From Lophium mytilinum (Eukaryota > Ascomycota > Dothideomycetes > Mytilinidiales > Mytilinidiaceae), in assembly GCA_010093605.1 (NCBI GenBank), contig MU004203.1, forward strand, positions 450,391-514,390: DNA of 64,000 nucleotides, in the 5' to 3' direction. The translations under genes and the position numbers were made by a program. The first letter of the stretch is position 1. Every line of letters begins with the position of its first letter. Under the pieces are notes generated by a model. The model did no database searches and had not been told where the DNA came from. It saw nothing but the letters and a program-made list of their open reading frames with translations. Below, piece after piece: positions 1 to 12,000 of this stretch.

Positions 1-1900
1 GCGATGAGTATTTCAGAGGGTATGGCAATTCATTCCTGTAATTAGCAGGGCTAATCAGATCCATCATTCTTCCCTTTTCGTGGATTATCCCAATTCTCAA
101 ATGCCTCCGAGAAAAGGAACCACGAAACGTCCCCTCCGCGTGTTGCCCGCATGGCCTCCTTGTCAACCAAAATCCGTTTCACGCGGTCAGATCCGTAAGA
201 ACTTGCAGCTCAATGACCGAGAGCCTCTACCGTTTCCTTTACCTATGCTTGCCAGTTTAGTAGTACGACCTCCTCGATTCAAAGCTCTGGTTCTCGTCAC
301 TTTCGCTGCAAAAAGCAACACATCACGTCATATCCGCGTGTCCTCCACGCACTGCTTACAGTCTATCAAAATCAGCTCCACACCGTCAAATCCGTAAGAA
401 CTTGTAACGTTAGTAGCCGCTGTCTTCATCGAAGCATCAATAGCCACTGTCTTCATCGAAGCATCTCCCCATGGTCTCTTCACCCTCAGATTATCGGGCT
501 AATCTGAAGGCTCTGAATCTTGCTACCTTTAAAGCAGAATCTACCAAAACAGGTGCACGCAACGTACCCTCCGCGTCTACCAAAATTAATTTAAGCGGTT
601 CGATGCGTAAGAACTTGCAACATAAGTACCCATTTCGTCCTGCGAAGCACCTCTGCTGTTGTTTATGATCCCTTTACCGCAGGCCTAATTTAGTCGCTCT
701 AGATCTAGTTACTTATGGAGTAAGAAGTAACTACAACAAGTACACGCGGTGTACCCTCCACGTCCGCCAAAATCACTTTTATGCGGTTTAATTTGTAATA
801 ACTTGTAACATAAACACCCTATTTATCCTGCGGAGCACCTCCGCTGTTTTCTATAATCCCCTTACCACAGGCCTGATTTAGAGGCTCTGGATCTGCTTAC
901 CTTAGGAGTAAGAACTGATCACAACGGGTACACTCCGCGGCTACCAAACCAGCTCTGCACGGTTCGATATGTGAAATTTTGTGACAAATATAGCCAGTTT
1001 ATCTATCGAAACACCCTAACTACCTTTCGCATTTCTAAAAACATTAAGCTAACTCAGACCCTCTAGATTTAGTTATCTTAGTAATAAAAAGGAACTACGC
1101 CTTACAAACGCGGTGGGGCCTCCGTGTCTACCAAAAACTTGATTCAAGCGGTTAGATTAGTAAGAACTTACAACTAAGCCGTAGAACTTACGAGTAGAGG
1201 AGCTTCGCCTATAATTTAGTATCTTGATAGCGTAGAGCTGGTATAGGACGGCTGGTTATAGGTTGGAAAGTGACTACAACAGGTGTACGCCGCGTACCCT
1301 CCGCGTCTATTAAAATCAGCCCCTTACGGTTTAATCTAACTCTTAAAGATAAAAGCAACCTAAACTCTTAATAGAGGTGCGCTAACTGTGTGTTGGAAGC
1401 CTAGTACTAAGGAAGTAACTCTTAATGGTTGATAATGGAGTAAGAAGCGACCACAAAGCGGTCATAAAGCGTAGCCTCCACGTCCATGTAACGTCTACTA
1501 AAAACCCTTTCGCACGGTTCAATATGTAGATCTTTGTAACAAAAGTAAGTAAGTCTTGGATTAAAGTGCCTCGGCATACTTTCTCTAATCTCTTGTCATC
1601 GGCCTGATTCTAGAGGGTTAGTTGAAGGATGGAAAACGACTATAACGGGAGCACGAAACGTGGCCCTCTGCGTCTATGAAAATCATGTGACACGGTTCGA
1701 TATGTAGATTCTTGTAACATTACTAGACAATCGCTCCACCGAGGCAATTTTGCTCGGTTTCTTAGTCCTTATATCGCCGAGCTGATTCCGGGTGGGTAGT
1801 TAAAGGATGGGAAACAACTACAGCGGATGCACAAAGCGTGGCCTCCGCGTGCACGCCGCGTCTACGTAAATTGATTCTATGCGGTTGAATTACTTGTAAT
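1..1900. repeat. Degenerate ~180-bp direct-repeat array
   Basis: About ten diverged copies of one unit lie head to tail. Each copy has a block like CCTCCGCGTCTACCAAAATC, then 10-15 bp later GCGGTTCGAT.TGTAAGAACT and CTTGTAAC. The first block recurs near 132, 340, 567, 748, 924, 1119, 1298, 1478, 1662 and 1831, so the spacing is about 175-195 bp, except for wider gaps (208 and 227 bp) between the first copies. Between blocks, weaker shared stretches such as AGGCCTGATTTAG and GGAGTAAGAA also recur. Near 411-470 there is an extra local duplication of a ~27-bp segment (CTGTCTTCATCGAAGCATC twice). No long open frame fits, and copies differ by many substitutions, as expected for an old satellite-like or mutated repeat. 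The array begins at or before the left edge of the window. It ends about 230 bp beyond the 3' end of the GGT gene. Confidence 0.75.
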
Positions 1901-2129
1901 AAAAGCGGGCAATTGATGAGTAGGGGGGGGTTCGGAGGTAGTCGTTGGCTCTATTATTGTGGAGCTAATTTGGACGCCGTTTTTAACCTGCACAGCCGCA
2001 AGTCTCTGAATCAGGTCGGAGGTTTGATAACAAGATGATGATGATGAGAATGATGCCCGCGGGGCTTTAGCACACAACCTCTACGGTATTCCATCCCAAT
2101 TTCCTAACGGCTATCTTGCAACGCTGCCC

Positions 2130-4119
2130 CTACTGCGGCACCGCCGCCCCATCGCCCCTGGGATCACTTCCTGCACTCCACACCCTCACCCCGTCCTCCA
2201 TATGTAACCTGATGATCTGCCCTCTCCCAAACAACCCCCTCTGATACCCCTTGACCACCTTAACATCATGCCCGAGCGCCCTCAACTCCTCCACCACGCT
2301 CTCCTTGATCCCCTCTTCAAGATACACACTCCGATCCGTCATCTTCCCATCCCGATCCGGCATTCCCGCCCCTATACAGACACGTGGCGCATCCAAGGCC
2401 GCCTGCGGGTGCAGCTTAAACACTAGCTGGTTCAGCAGCACCTGCACGTGGCCCTGTGGCTGCATGAAGCCGCCCATAACGCCGTAGACGGAGTGGAGGC
2501 TCTGATCCTTCGCATTGGTGATGAGGGCGGGAATGATGGTGTGGTAAGGCCGCTTTCGAGGTTCTAGCACGTTAGGATGGCCGGCTGATAGGGAGAAGCC
2601 AGCGCCGCGGTTCTGCAGCGTAAATCCGCAGCCTTTGGGCACGATGGCGGTGCCGAAGCCGCCGAAGTTGCTGTTGATGAAGGAGATGGCGTTGCCCTCT
2701 GAATCCGAGGCGCAGAAGTAGACAGTATCAGAGTGGGAGTGGGCAGGGGAGCCGTGGGAGGGGATTGGAGAGGCCTTAGAAGGATCGAAGAGTTTGGCAC
2801 GCTCGGCGAGGTAGGGTTGGGAGATGAGCTCTGCGGAGGGCACTTTGGAGACGTTGGGGTCGGCGACCCACCAGTTTGCGTCGGCGAAGGCGATGCGGAG
2901 GGTTTCGATCACGGCATGGAGATGGCTAGGGTGGTGTTAGTGGATGGTAGGCATGGGGTTAGGGGGACAAACGCTGCGGAGTTGTGTTCTTTCTCGCTCC
3001 ATTTGGTTATCTTGCCGGTTTTCTCAAGGTCTTGGAGCATGCCGAGTGCCATCAGGGCGACGATACCTTGGCCGTTGGGTGGGTGTTCCCATACTTCTAC
3101 GCCTTCTCCTTCATGGTCGTCACCGATGCCTTGACCCGCGAATTTGAGGGATATGGCGTCGACTTCTTCGGTACCGAAATCTCCGTGGTGCTTCAAATCT
3201 TCTAGTTTGAGATGACCGCCTAGATCCGAGACGACCTTAATCAATGCTTCAGCTACTTCGCCCTCGTAGAAACCTTTCTTCCCATGTTTGGCTAGCAGGT
3301 GGTAGGTGTTTGCTAAAGTAGGGTTCTTCATTATCTCTCCTGGACCCGGTGCTCTGCATCCTCCCGGAGATTTGGGATCTTTCTTTAGCATTTCATGTCC
3401 ATTAGTAGACGCTGTTCGAATACCTTCTTCGTAAGCAACCCACTAAATTCCCTCTAGTTAGTCTTGGGCTGTTCGACAGAGCTTTCAAGTCAAGTTGCTT
3501 ACGAAAGTTGAAGAAAGCTCGGATACGGGAAACCCCTTTTCACCAAGCTCGATAGCTGGAGCCAAAATCTCTTCCAAGGTCACCTTTCCACTACCAAATT
3601 TCTCCACGCAGTCAACCCAGCCTGCAGCAGCGCCTGGGACTGTAGCTGCGTGAACGCTGTCCATTGGAATCCGGCCAGACTCCCCTTCAGCTATTCCCAG
3701 ATCTTTTCTGATAGTCGCTAGCGTGACTTGCGAGCCTGACCTGCCTGAGCCGTTCAAGGCGTGGACTTTCTTCGTCTTCGCGTTGTAGAAGAGGCAGAAC
3801 ATATCACCGCCTATTCCAGTTGAGCCAGGCTCGGTCATGTTGAGTCCGGCTGCAACAGCTACCGCCGCATCCTGATTGGAGTGTCAATTGGGGGAGACGG
3901 TATATCGCACGCAATGGTCAACGTCATGTGTTTTACAATGAAGAGGAGTCATACCGCAGCATTCCCTCCTTGTCTGAGAATTTCGAGGCCGGCTTGAGTC
4001 GCTAATGGTTGAGTGGACGAGACAATGCCCTTCGTACTGTGGACAACGCTCCTCCGACTGGGGAAGGTCACGAATTGAGGATCCGAAGAGGGATAGATGT
4101 ATGCAGAATTGGGACCCAT
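2130..4119 (-). CDS. Gamma-glutamyltranspeptidase family protein (glutathione hydrolase-like)
   Basis: An Ntn-type hydrolase that in this family cleaves the gamma-glutamyl bond of glutathione or related amides and self-processes into two subunits. Exons on the minus strand: 4119-3955, 3871-3503, 3442-2973 and 2925-2130, total 599 residues. The first exon ends in GGNAA and the second starts [11 protein letters not shown], rebuilding the classic N-terminal GGT motif, followed by [12 protein letters not shown]. The third exon holds [11 protein letters not shown] and GKKGFYEG, and the fourth [11 protein letters not shown]. The predicted nucleophile is Thr402 in HSDTVYF, with [13 protein letters not shown] downstream. 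The last intron uses donor GTTTGT, the only choice that keeps frame ([14 protein letters not shown]). There is no signal peptide, so a cytosolic enzyme is likely. The end matches the bacterial YwrD-like branch as much as the secreted eukaryotic one, so the exact substrate is uncertain. Confidence 0.88.
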
Positions 4120-4851
4120 CTTGGCGTTGGATGAAAGGTATCAGAGAGAGCTTGAAGGTTCAAAACAGAGGACCAGTGGCTTGAAGTAGCTATGGCTTGA
4201 AGATGGTAGGAAAGTAACAAGGTGAGAGAAGCTGGCAATGCAAGATGAGCGATCTGCGTAACCTACAAACAACACAGCACTCTACACGTGTCAGTGGCGT
4301 TCCGTTGAAGAGAGACGAGCGGAAATAATAGCTTCTCCCCGCGAGTTTCTATTATCAATGGTGGGGTATGCGAGTATCGGCGCCCGCAGCAATACATGAC
4401 GACTGAAACTCTTTCGGCACGTAATCCGAGGAGAGATGCCGTACCGTGCCGCGGGGGCCTACCTATACTCAACTCGGAGTGCCCCTGCCCGTCAGTTTAG
4501 TCACGAAGATTATTTTATTGCAGGTGTTGTTATTGGGCGTCGAAGAGGATGTCGAAGCAACAACACGGGTGTGGCTGGCATTCCCCAGCCACAACACACT
4601 CAGCAAACTCCGTCATCCAAGGCTCCCAGGGCCCCTCATCTCGCTCTTTCCTCAGCTATTCCTAGATACAACGCGCAGCCCTATACGTACCCCTTCGTCG
4701 CAGACGCCACTGCCGTCGCAATCCTACCTACCTACACCACCCTACATACACCACACATAGTCTATCCCTTTGGTAACGATCGCTTTCGTCCCTACAACCT
4801 GCGATTCACTACATCCTCGCTACCCGGTAGCCTTGCTGTCCGCTCATCACC
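4120..4851. other. Divergent intergenic region, GGT / calponin gene
   Basis: A 732-bp space between two divergently transcribed genes, presumably holding both promoters. The right half (about 4690-4850) is rich in CTAC and TACACC runs and CT-rich tracts, like a leader of the downstream gene. No conserved coding frame is convincing. Confidence 0.5.
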
Positions 4852-6937
4852 ATGGCGTCGGTATCCTCCCTAGATCAGGACATGCGCAGACTGCGCATGT
4901 CGCGTTACACTCCCCAAGCTGCCAATGAAGTCCGGACGTGGATTGAGGACATACTCGGGGAAAGACTGCCTACCGGAGATCTACTAGAGGCACTCAAAGA
5001 TGGTACAGCATTATGCAAGTATGTACATGCAGGAAGCCCTTCTGCAATGGATTTTTCTAATCTAGTCGTCCAGACTCGTCAATCTCGCCGTTCCATCCCC
5101 CGGCATCAGGTTCAAGAAGTCGGCCATGCCATTCATACAGATGGAAAACATTTCCCACTTCCTCCGCGCCTGCGAACTCCCCCCGCTTAACATGCCCTCT
5201 CACGATCGCTTCCTTACGGTTGACTTATTCGAATCGAAAGATCCGGCGCAGGTGCTGCAATGCCTGGGCGCTTTCAGCCGTGTAGCCAACTCCATAAATC
5301 CCTCAAAGTTCCCTTCTGCAATAGGTCCCAAGCGCACAAATCAGATGAGCCCGACTGCGACTGGGGGTAGTAATACCGGCGGCTTCAACTCGAGCGCTTA
5401 TGGAAGAGGCAGAGGGGCTAGCAATACAAGTACGACTAGCGGCTCGACCACCTTCAATCCTATTTCCCGCCAAGCTCCGCCGCCGTTAGCGGATCGAGCA
5501 CTCAGTCCTGCACTTACAGGCGGCTCAGCCTCATCAAGAGCCACGGATGGCGCGACGAAGTCTCCTCAGGGCCCGATGAGCAGCTGGAGTAAGAAGACAG
5601 ACGAGGGTGTCACTGCACCGGCGTGGAACATTCATCAGTATGGATACATGGGAGGCGCAAGTCAAGGCAACCAAGGGATCTCGTTTGGTGGACGGAGGCA
5701 AATAACTACAGCTGGACCAACTGTTCCTAGTTTGGCAGAAAAAGAGCGAAAGAGGCGGTTACAGGCCGCTGAAGACGAGCGGTCGCAGGAACTGGCTGAA
5801 GAGGCAGAGAACAAACGCCGTGTCGAACGCGCAGCTGAAGAAGAGCGTGCTCGCAGAGACGAGGAGCAACGATGGGAAGAAGAGTCAAGACGACAGCGAG
5901 AAGAGGAAAAACGCCTCGTCGAAGCTCAGAAGCGCGAATGGGAAGACCAAGAGCGCCGGTGGAAGCAGGATGAGGAACAGAGAGTCCAAGAAGAAAAGGA
6001 AGCTGAAGACCGCGTAGCTAAAGAGACTCAACGCAAACGCGCTCTCAGTGACGCAAGACTGAAAGGCGCCTTCACCAATCAATTCGGTGCAGACCCATCC
6101 GGCAAGCCAAAGAGTCGACGCAACAGCCACGCCGACCGCGAACGCGACCGCATCCAAGACCTCGAGCGCCAGCTCGAAGAAGCCAAAGAACGCGAGCGCC
6201 AATACCAGCTCGAACGCGAAGAACGGCACCGCGACGAGGCACCTAGCAAAGCCCGCGCACGATCACGCAGCAAGAGCAAATCTCGCCAACCATCAGCACC
6301 AACTCCACAACCACCCGGTGCCTTCGGCGACGGCGCCAGCGAAGTCTCCTGGGCCGGCGACGAACGCGAGTACCTCCGCCAACAATGGAGCGAGCACAAG
6401 GCCCCGCGTCCTCTACCCGAACCCGTTTCCGCAGCTCCCCCGTCTCTGCCAACTCGTCCCCTTCCAGAGCCGTCATCTCGCCCACTCCCCGACCCGTCTA
6501 ACTACACATCACCCAAGCCAACGCCAGCATCTCGAACAGACCGCTTCCTGGCCTCCAACCCCCCTCCCCTCGCCGCAAAACCTGCTTCCCACTTCCCCTC
6601 CGAAATGGGCCTCACATCCACCTCTGAGCGCGCCGCCGAAGACGCTCGTCGCGCAGCATCCCAAACCAAGACCAAAGCCGGAGGGTGGGCGTCGAAATCG
6701 CTCCTCGAACGCGAAATGGAGCGGGAGCGCGAGCGGCAAAAGGAGTGGGAAGAGCAGCAACGTGCCGCAGCAGCTGCACCTCGGGACGCAACTCAAGGCA
6801 CGGGAGAGGGGCAGAGCTGGGACGTCAACCAGTATGGGTACATGGGCGGGGATTCGCAGAATAGGGGCGGTGAGGGCATTGGGTTTGGCGGGCGGCGGCA
6901 GATTATTGGGCCGAGGCCGTTGGGGGGGAAGCATTGA
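4852..6937 (+). CDS. Calponin-homology (Scp1/transgelin-type) protein with coiled-coil middle
   Basis: Likely an actin-binding protein. Two exons, 4852-5018 and 5074-6937, give 676 residues. The acceptor at 5073 is chosen because it rebuilds ALCKLVNLAVP in the CH domain (about residues 15-130). An earlier AG would shift the frame. Two near-identical short repeats follow, at about 240-265 (HQYGYMGGASQGNQGISFGG) and 640-668 (NQYGYMGGDSQ...IGFGG..QI). They resemble the calponin-family repeat that contacts F-actin. Between them lie a Glu/Arg-rich coiled coil (about 270-430) and a Pro/Ser-rich stretch. Yeast Scp1 and animal transgelin are about 200 residues with one repeat, so this protein is over three times longer. 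Actin bundling is inferred from the family; the coiled coil suggests oligomers. Confidence 0.82.
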
Positions 6938-8065
6938 TTATTCGCGGGGTGTGTTTTGCTGTTGTTTGAGGAGTTGGTACGGTTTTATTGTGGAGGTGTG
7001 GAGTGCTGCGTTTGGATGGAATAGGGAAGGGCAGCGGGTAGAGCTGGGTAGATACCTGTGGTGCGTGGCTCCGTACCCTTTTTTCTTCAGCAATGGAATT
7101 GAGGCTATCTTATCTTATCAAATGCTATTCGGCTTTGGTGATGTGTCTTTCATGACTGGTGAGCGCTTGAGATTGGAAAATGAAATTGGCATGCGGGACC
7201 CTTCATCGCGTGCGTGCCCCCTTTCAAAACTTCTTCTGCTGCGTGTATCTTTTTGTCTTACGGACCTGGCTAATTTTCACACACGAACACCAAGACGTGA
7301 GTTTTTCTCTTTCTGCATACTGAGGTCTCACGACGTAAGGAGCACGTGGTCATACTCCCCTTGCGCTCAGCTGGTAGCTAGGGTGGAAGAATGGACGGAA
7401 GTGCTGAGGTGGAGGGGAAACAGGGGGGGGGGGCACTCGTGACAGGAAAAACAGCTATCAGTTTCGAGGTCGATGGCGTTGATTAGAACTAAAGAACTAA
7501 TTGTATACTACTACCTTCCCCGGCGGTCCAATGCAGAAGAGGATAGAATACCGAAATGCCGGAAGTTCGCACACTTTTGCTTCTGCACCGGAGATTTTTT
7601 ATGTACTCAAATATTCTAGATGCGGCAAGCTACTGGTTTAGGTGATGTGGGAACTTAGAAGTACGGGTGGGGAAGGGAGAGGGGGGGGGGGAGTAAAGAG
7701 AACCATGGGTGGGATGTTGGGGTCTAGGTGTACTATGCACTCTGCGGTTTCCACCTTTTTTCGGGTCTGGGTAAGGTGAAGCTAGAAGAGGGCAGAGCGG
7801 AACTAAAGTAGCAAGTTTGGTAGAAGGAATGATATAGAGAGGTGGTGATGAAAGAGTGGATTGTGAATTCGTTCATCTTCAAAGTTTCTGGAACATCAGA
7901 CCATTAGGGGTTGGGAGCTTTACTCCTCTCTATCTTCACCATCTTCAACATCTCGACCCCGTGACTTGCTTTGATAGGTCATCTTTGCACTTGAAAACGC
8001 TGACTAAAGAGGTAAAGAGGGGAGAGAACGAAAGGGAGTAGGGAGCCAAGGGGAGGTAGTTGAGG
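6938..8065. other. Non-coding region after calponin gene
   Basis: No gene seen. It holds poly-G tracts near 7425-7433 and 7681-7690 and several purine-rich stretches. A long frame running through the calponin gene into this region (to 7442) is a shadow without protein-like features beyond the gene. Confidence 0.5.
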
Positions 8066-8390
8066 TACATGTGGCCTCATCGGCTCTATGCTCTACACTT
8101 CTTCTTCCAGCGCGAATCGTACCGAAGAAGAACTGTGGAGATATATATATCTTGGTAGACATACGTGGTTTCATGCACTCTGTGCTCTACACCTCTTTTT
8201 CCAGCGCGGATTGTATCTAAAGAAGCCATGTGGGGATCTATATATGTTGGTAAACATACGTGGTTTCATGCACTCTGTACTCTACACCTCTTCTTCCAGC
8301 GCGAAACGTACCCGAAGAAGCAATGTGGAGATCTACATATGTTGGTAGACATACGTGGTTTCATTCACTCTGTGCTCAACGCTTGTTCAA
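8066..8390. repeat. Tandem repeat, ~95-bp unit, about 3.2 copies
   Basis: The word CTCTACAC (or CTCAAC in the last copy) recurs at 8091, 8185, 8280 and 8375, a period of 94-95 bp. Each unit reads CTCTACAC, TTCTTCCAGCGCGAA, GAAGAA or AAGAAG, GTGGAGATCTATATAT, GGTAGACATACGTGG, TTTCATGCACTCTGTG. Copies are roughly 85-90 percent alike by eye. Short open frames across it follow the repeat and are not genes. Confidence 0.85.
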
Positions 8391-9054
8391 AGATCGCGTA
8401 GAAGTATGGGTGGGTACGTAAGGAACCAAATATCGAGGACGGTGTGAACCAAGGTAGGAGTTGAGGCAAAGGTGTCCTGTGCACTCTGCGCTCAATGGTT
8501 TGCGATTCCAAGGTATGGTTAGTGATTTGAGGGTATCGGTGTACTTTCTAGTGTTGCTCTAATATGAAAGACTGGAAAGACAAGATGGACACACGCATTA
8601 ATAATGTGGGCGGGTCTTAGAAACAGATTCGGGTAGCAGTCATTAGCGCGAACGTACAGGAACTGAATAACGATGGAAGTATCGCAGTAGAAAGCGGTAA
8701 CAATTATGTGTGGATAGTACCCTTGCAACTGCCTATTCATCTCAACTAACTTCACAAGATTCTACATCTACGTTAGACTTAAGCTGCCCACACGTAGAGT
8801 ATTACAACTGACCTGTGAGAATTCTTTGTGGTGTTATCCCCCAAAAGACTTGTCAACAGACACTTCACATACTCGTATGGCATGCAGCACCGTATAACGA
8901 AGTCGAAACCAAAGCTTTCTTGTTGTTGCAATACATATACAGCAAACTAGCCCGTCCCCGCTCTCCTATCCCGGCGAGCGCAAGATATATAACCCCCAGT
9001 GACCGTACCGCCCACAGGATATCAATAACAGCATCCAAACATCGAACCACCTCC
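8391..9054. other. Intergenic region downstream of OSH3-like gene
   Basis: No gene seen on either strand. It probably includes the 3' untranslated region of the minus-strand gene that ends at 9055. Confidence 0.4.
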
Positions 9055-12000
9055 TTATGCCTGGAAAACATCCGTAACATCAGTAAACTCCCTCCGCGCT
9101 CGCTCTTCCCAATACCCCTCCTTCCCGCTCTTAAGCCGCCACACATCCTCCCCAACCTCCGTGCCCTCAATTGACGCGAACCACCGCGGCGTCCACGCCT
9201 CCCTATGCTCTTCCATGACCCGCCTCCGCGCGCGCTGCCGCTCTTCCAACCGCGCTTTCAACGCTTCGGCGCGGTCGAGGTCTCCCTCTTCCGCCGCGCG
9301 CTGGTCAGGCCGCAGCCGGCTGTCGGTAACAGGGAGCTTGCCCTTCTCGATCTCCGTGACCTGATTGAGCGAGGCCGCGAAGGTCGTGAAGCCGTAGTGT
9401 TGGGTCGGGTTCTCGACCAGCGAGCCGACGCTCCAGAGGGTGCGGCCAGTGCCCTGCCCATTGTTGGTAAGATTGAGCTCCGTCGTCCACTTGCCGGTAA
9501 GGCCAAGCGGGAGGAGCGCGCCCGACGCGTCGAAGACCTGCACCGTGACCTCCTCGCTGCGGCCGGCAAACATGCCGCCAGCCTTAAACGTGCAGACAGC
9601 CTTGGCTCCCGAATCCTCGTTCTCTATAGTCATGGTACCGACGGGTTCGACGTATTTCTCGCCGGCGATGACGTTGCGGAGGAAGCTAGTTGCCTGCGTC
9701 CAGCTGTAGTGCTCGTTTGAGTTGTGGAAGAACACGCGCGCGCACCCGTCTGTGTTCAGCTCGGCGGACTTACCCCAGAACTTCTGCACGGGCATTGGGG
9801 ACTGGAGGAACGTCCAGTTGGCGGACTCAGCTTGGCATGCCATGCGAACGGGCCGATGGGAGATCTTCTCGGCGATGAATCGGTAGCCTTTATCTTCGCG
9901 GACGAGTTCAAATGTCTCGCCAAGCATGGGGTTAAATGGTTTCCGGATGGCGCGGTCTTTTACGCGAGCGTTGGAGAAGGTGGATATGGCGAATGCGGCA
10001 ACGTGAGCGAGGCGCTCGCCTGTATCAGAGGGAGCACCAGATGCTGCGTCGAGGAGCTCGGTGTATTCCATTTGTTCTGCAATGCGTTGTAGGAGGGAGG
10101 TTGGTTCGTTGGCCGAGACTGGCATGGCAATTGTGGAAAGGTCTTTGCCGACGTTCTTTCGCAAGAAGCTGATTAAGCTTGGAGGATTGGTCTTAGGCGG
10201 CGGGACAGTGTTGCGGCGACGAACAGGATCGATCGGAAGAGGAGAAAGAGATTTTGGTTTCCCAGGGAAGATGGAGGGTTGCCCTTCACGGAAAGTTGCT
10301 CTTCGTTCGAACGAGCCTGGACCTTCTTCTTCACTACTCGACTCGGATCCAGCGTCAGAAGCAGCTTCGCGTTCTGATTTCTCGCCACTATCTCGTCGGA
10401 TTGTGAGAAGTCCTGAACGGGTTGTCTCCCCATCATGTGCATCAAAGAACTCTTCTGAAGATTGGGAGTCGATGCTGTTGCGCGCTGGAGCAGATAGAGG
10501 AGCAGGAGTCCGTCTGGCTCGACTCTCGCTCAACAATGTAGAGAATTCTAGGACTACACTGTCAAGGTCGCGTAACAAGGCCATGCAATTATCGTGCACG
10601 CCTTCCTCAGGCGGAGGGTGGCTCGTCGCGCGGCTCTGCCTCTTCGGCACTGCCAAGCTCCCATTTGGTACTGGCGAACCAGGAGGTAGAGTTGAAGGAG
10701 ACGCTACTGCAAGCTGGGCTGAAACACTTCTCCGGAAGACACTTGAAGGGCTAGTGCTAGCTCCGGAACTACTAGCTTTCCGTTTCCAAAATGGCATCTT
10801 CTCACTAGTGGACGTACTGGGGAAGTAGTCTGTTGGCTCACCTTCTGTCGGGCTGGGAGAGAGGCTTTCGGACGCTTTTGCAATACCAAGTCCAGTTGGT
10901 GCCGACGAGTACTTTGGATCTGTATCCTGTGCTAACCGTCTGACGGCATCTCTCGTTCCTGCGACTCGTCCTACCAATGCCTCTACTCTTGCCCATTCCC
11001 GTTCCTCAGCTTGATTGACCATCTGAGGACCGTTCGGCCAAGTGGGATTTTGAATAGTGATAGTGGGAGAAGACATGCCTCCGGCGGTCGCTGCGGCTCG
11101 TTCCAGAGCATTTTGCCATGCTTCAAAGTCTTTCTTGTTGTTAGCACGCAAGTGCCAGACTTCGGCTCCCGAATCTACGGATATTTCTCTCGTCTTCTCA
11201 TTGGCCCCAATTGCTGCCAACGACAAAGGAATGGCGCCACGTAGTGCAGAGGAGTGGTTGTTTCGATAATAAGAGAGGGTGGATGAGGTAAAATCCAGGG
11301 AGAAGAATCTTCGGGCATAGCCTTGGTTCCTCTTTCTCCTCTTCTTCTGAAGAATCCCAGTGTAAAAGGTGCCATCGTTGAAATTATTCGAGTCTCCTGT
11401 ATGGGACGATTTTGGTCTGAATTCGACATTGATTTTCTTCCCCGCAGAAGGATCTTGTGGTAACGAATCAGTGGAGTCGCTGACGGCAAGAAGCCTCGGA
11501 CTCGACTTCGTTGGGAGGCTTGAACTACTGGTTCCGGCAACATAGTTCTGGGCGTAGTGCATATGATGGCCGGATTTCGGGGGCGCGTTTGTTGGGTGGG
11601 TAATGAGAACAAATGTCGCCGTTTTCGAGACTGTCTTGGAGAAGGTATTGTCGAATACTAGGCCATACATGCCACCTTCGCCTTCAGGTACATCGTATTT
11701 GCCCATGGACACCTTGTCCGCCTCGCATTTCCCCGCCCATGCTACTTGTTTGTACCCAAGGCCTTGTAGCTTTTCCACGACCCATGATTTATCGTTCCGC
11801 GTTAGCGCATTGGAGAGACCCCGAGGGCGCGTTTGGTGAGTTGGGACCTCGAGGGCGGGAGTGGCTGGGCCATCGAATAGGGCGGAGGCGGGAAGGCCGG
11901 TGCCGTCGTTGTTGGTGCCTGGATGCTTGAAAATGCCAAAGTTGAGAGACTTCTTATGCGGCTGTATGCTCCAGGAGATGGTATGGCCAGCCGACACGTT

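Noticed and set aside
4436-4873. 145-codon frame overlapping the start of the calponin gene
   Set aside because: It overlaps the firm CH-domain start in another frame and looks like translated leader sequence.
6087-7442. 451-codon plus-strand frame overlapping the calponin gene
   Set aside because: It is a shifted frame of a biased, repeat-rich coding region that continues into non-coding DNA. Its product is low-complexity without a domain.
8088-8401. Small frames within the 95-bp repeat
   Set aside because: They follow the repeat period and encode no plausible protein.
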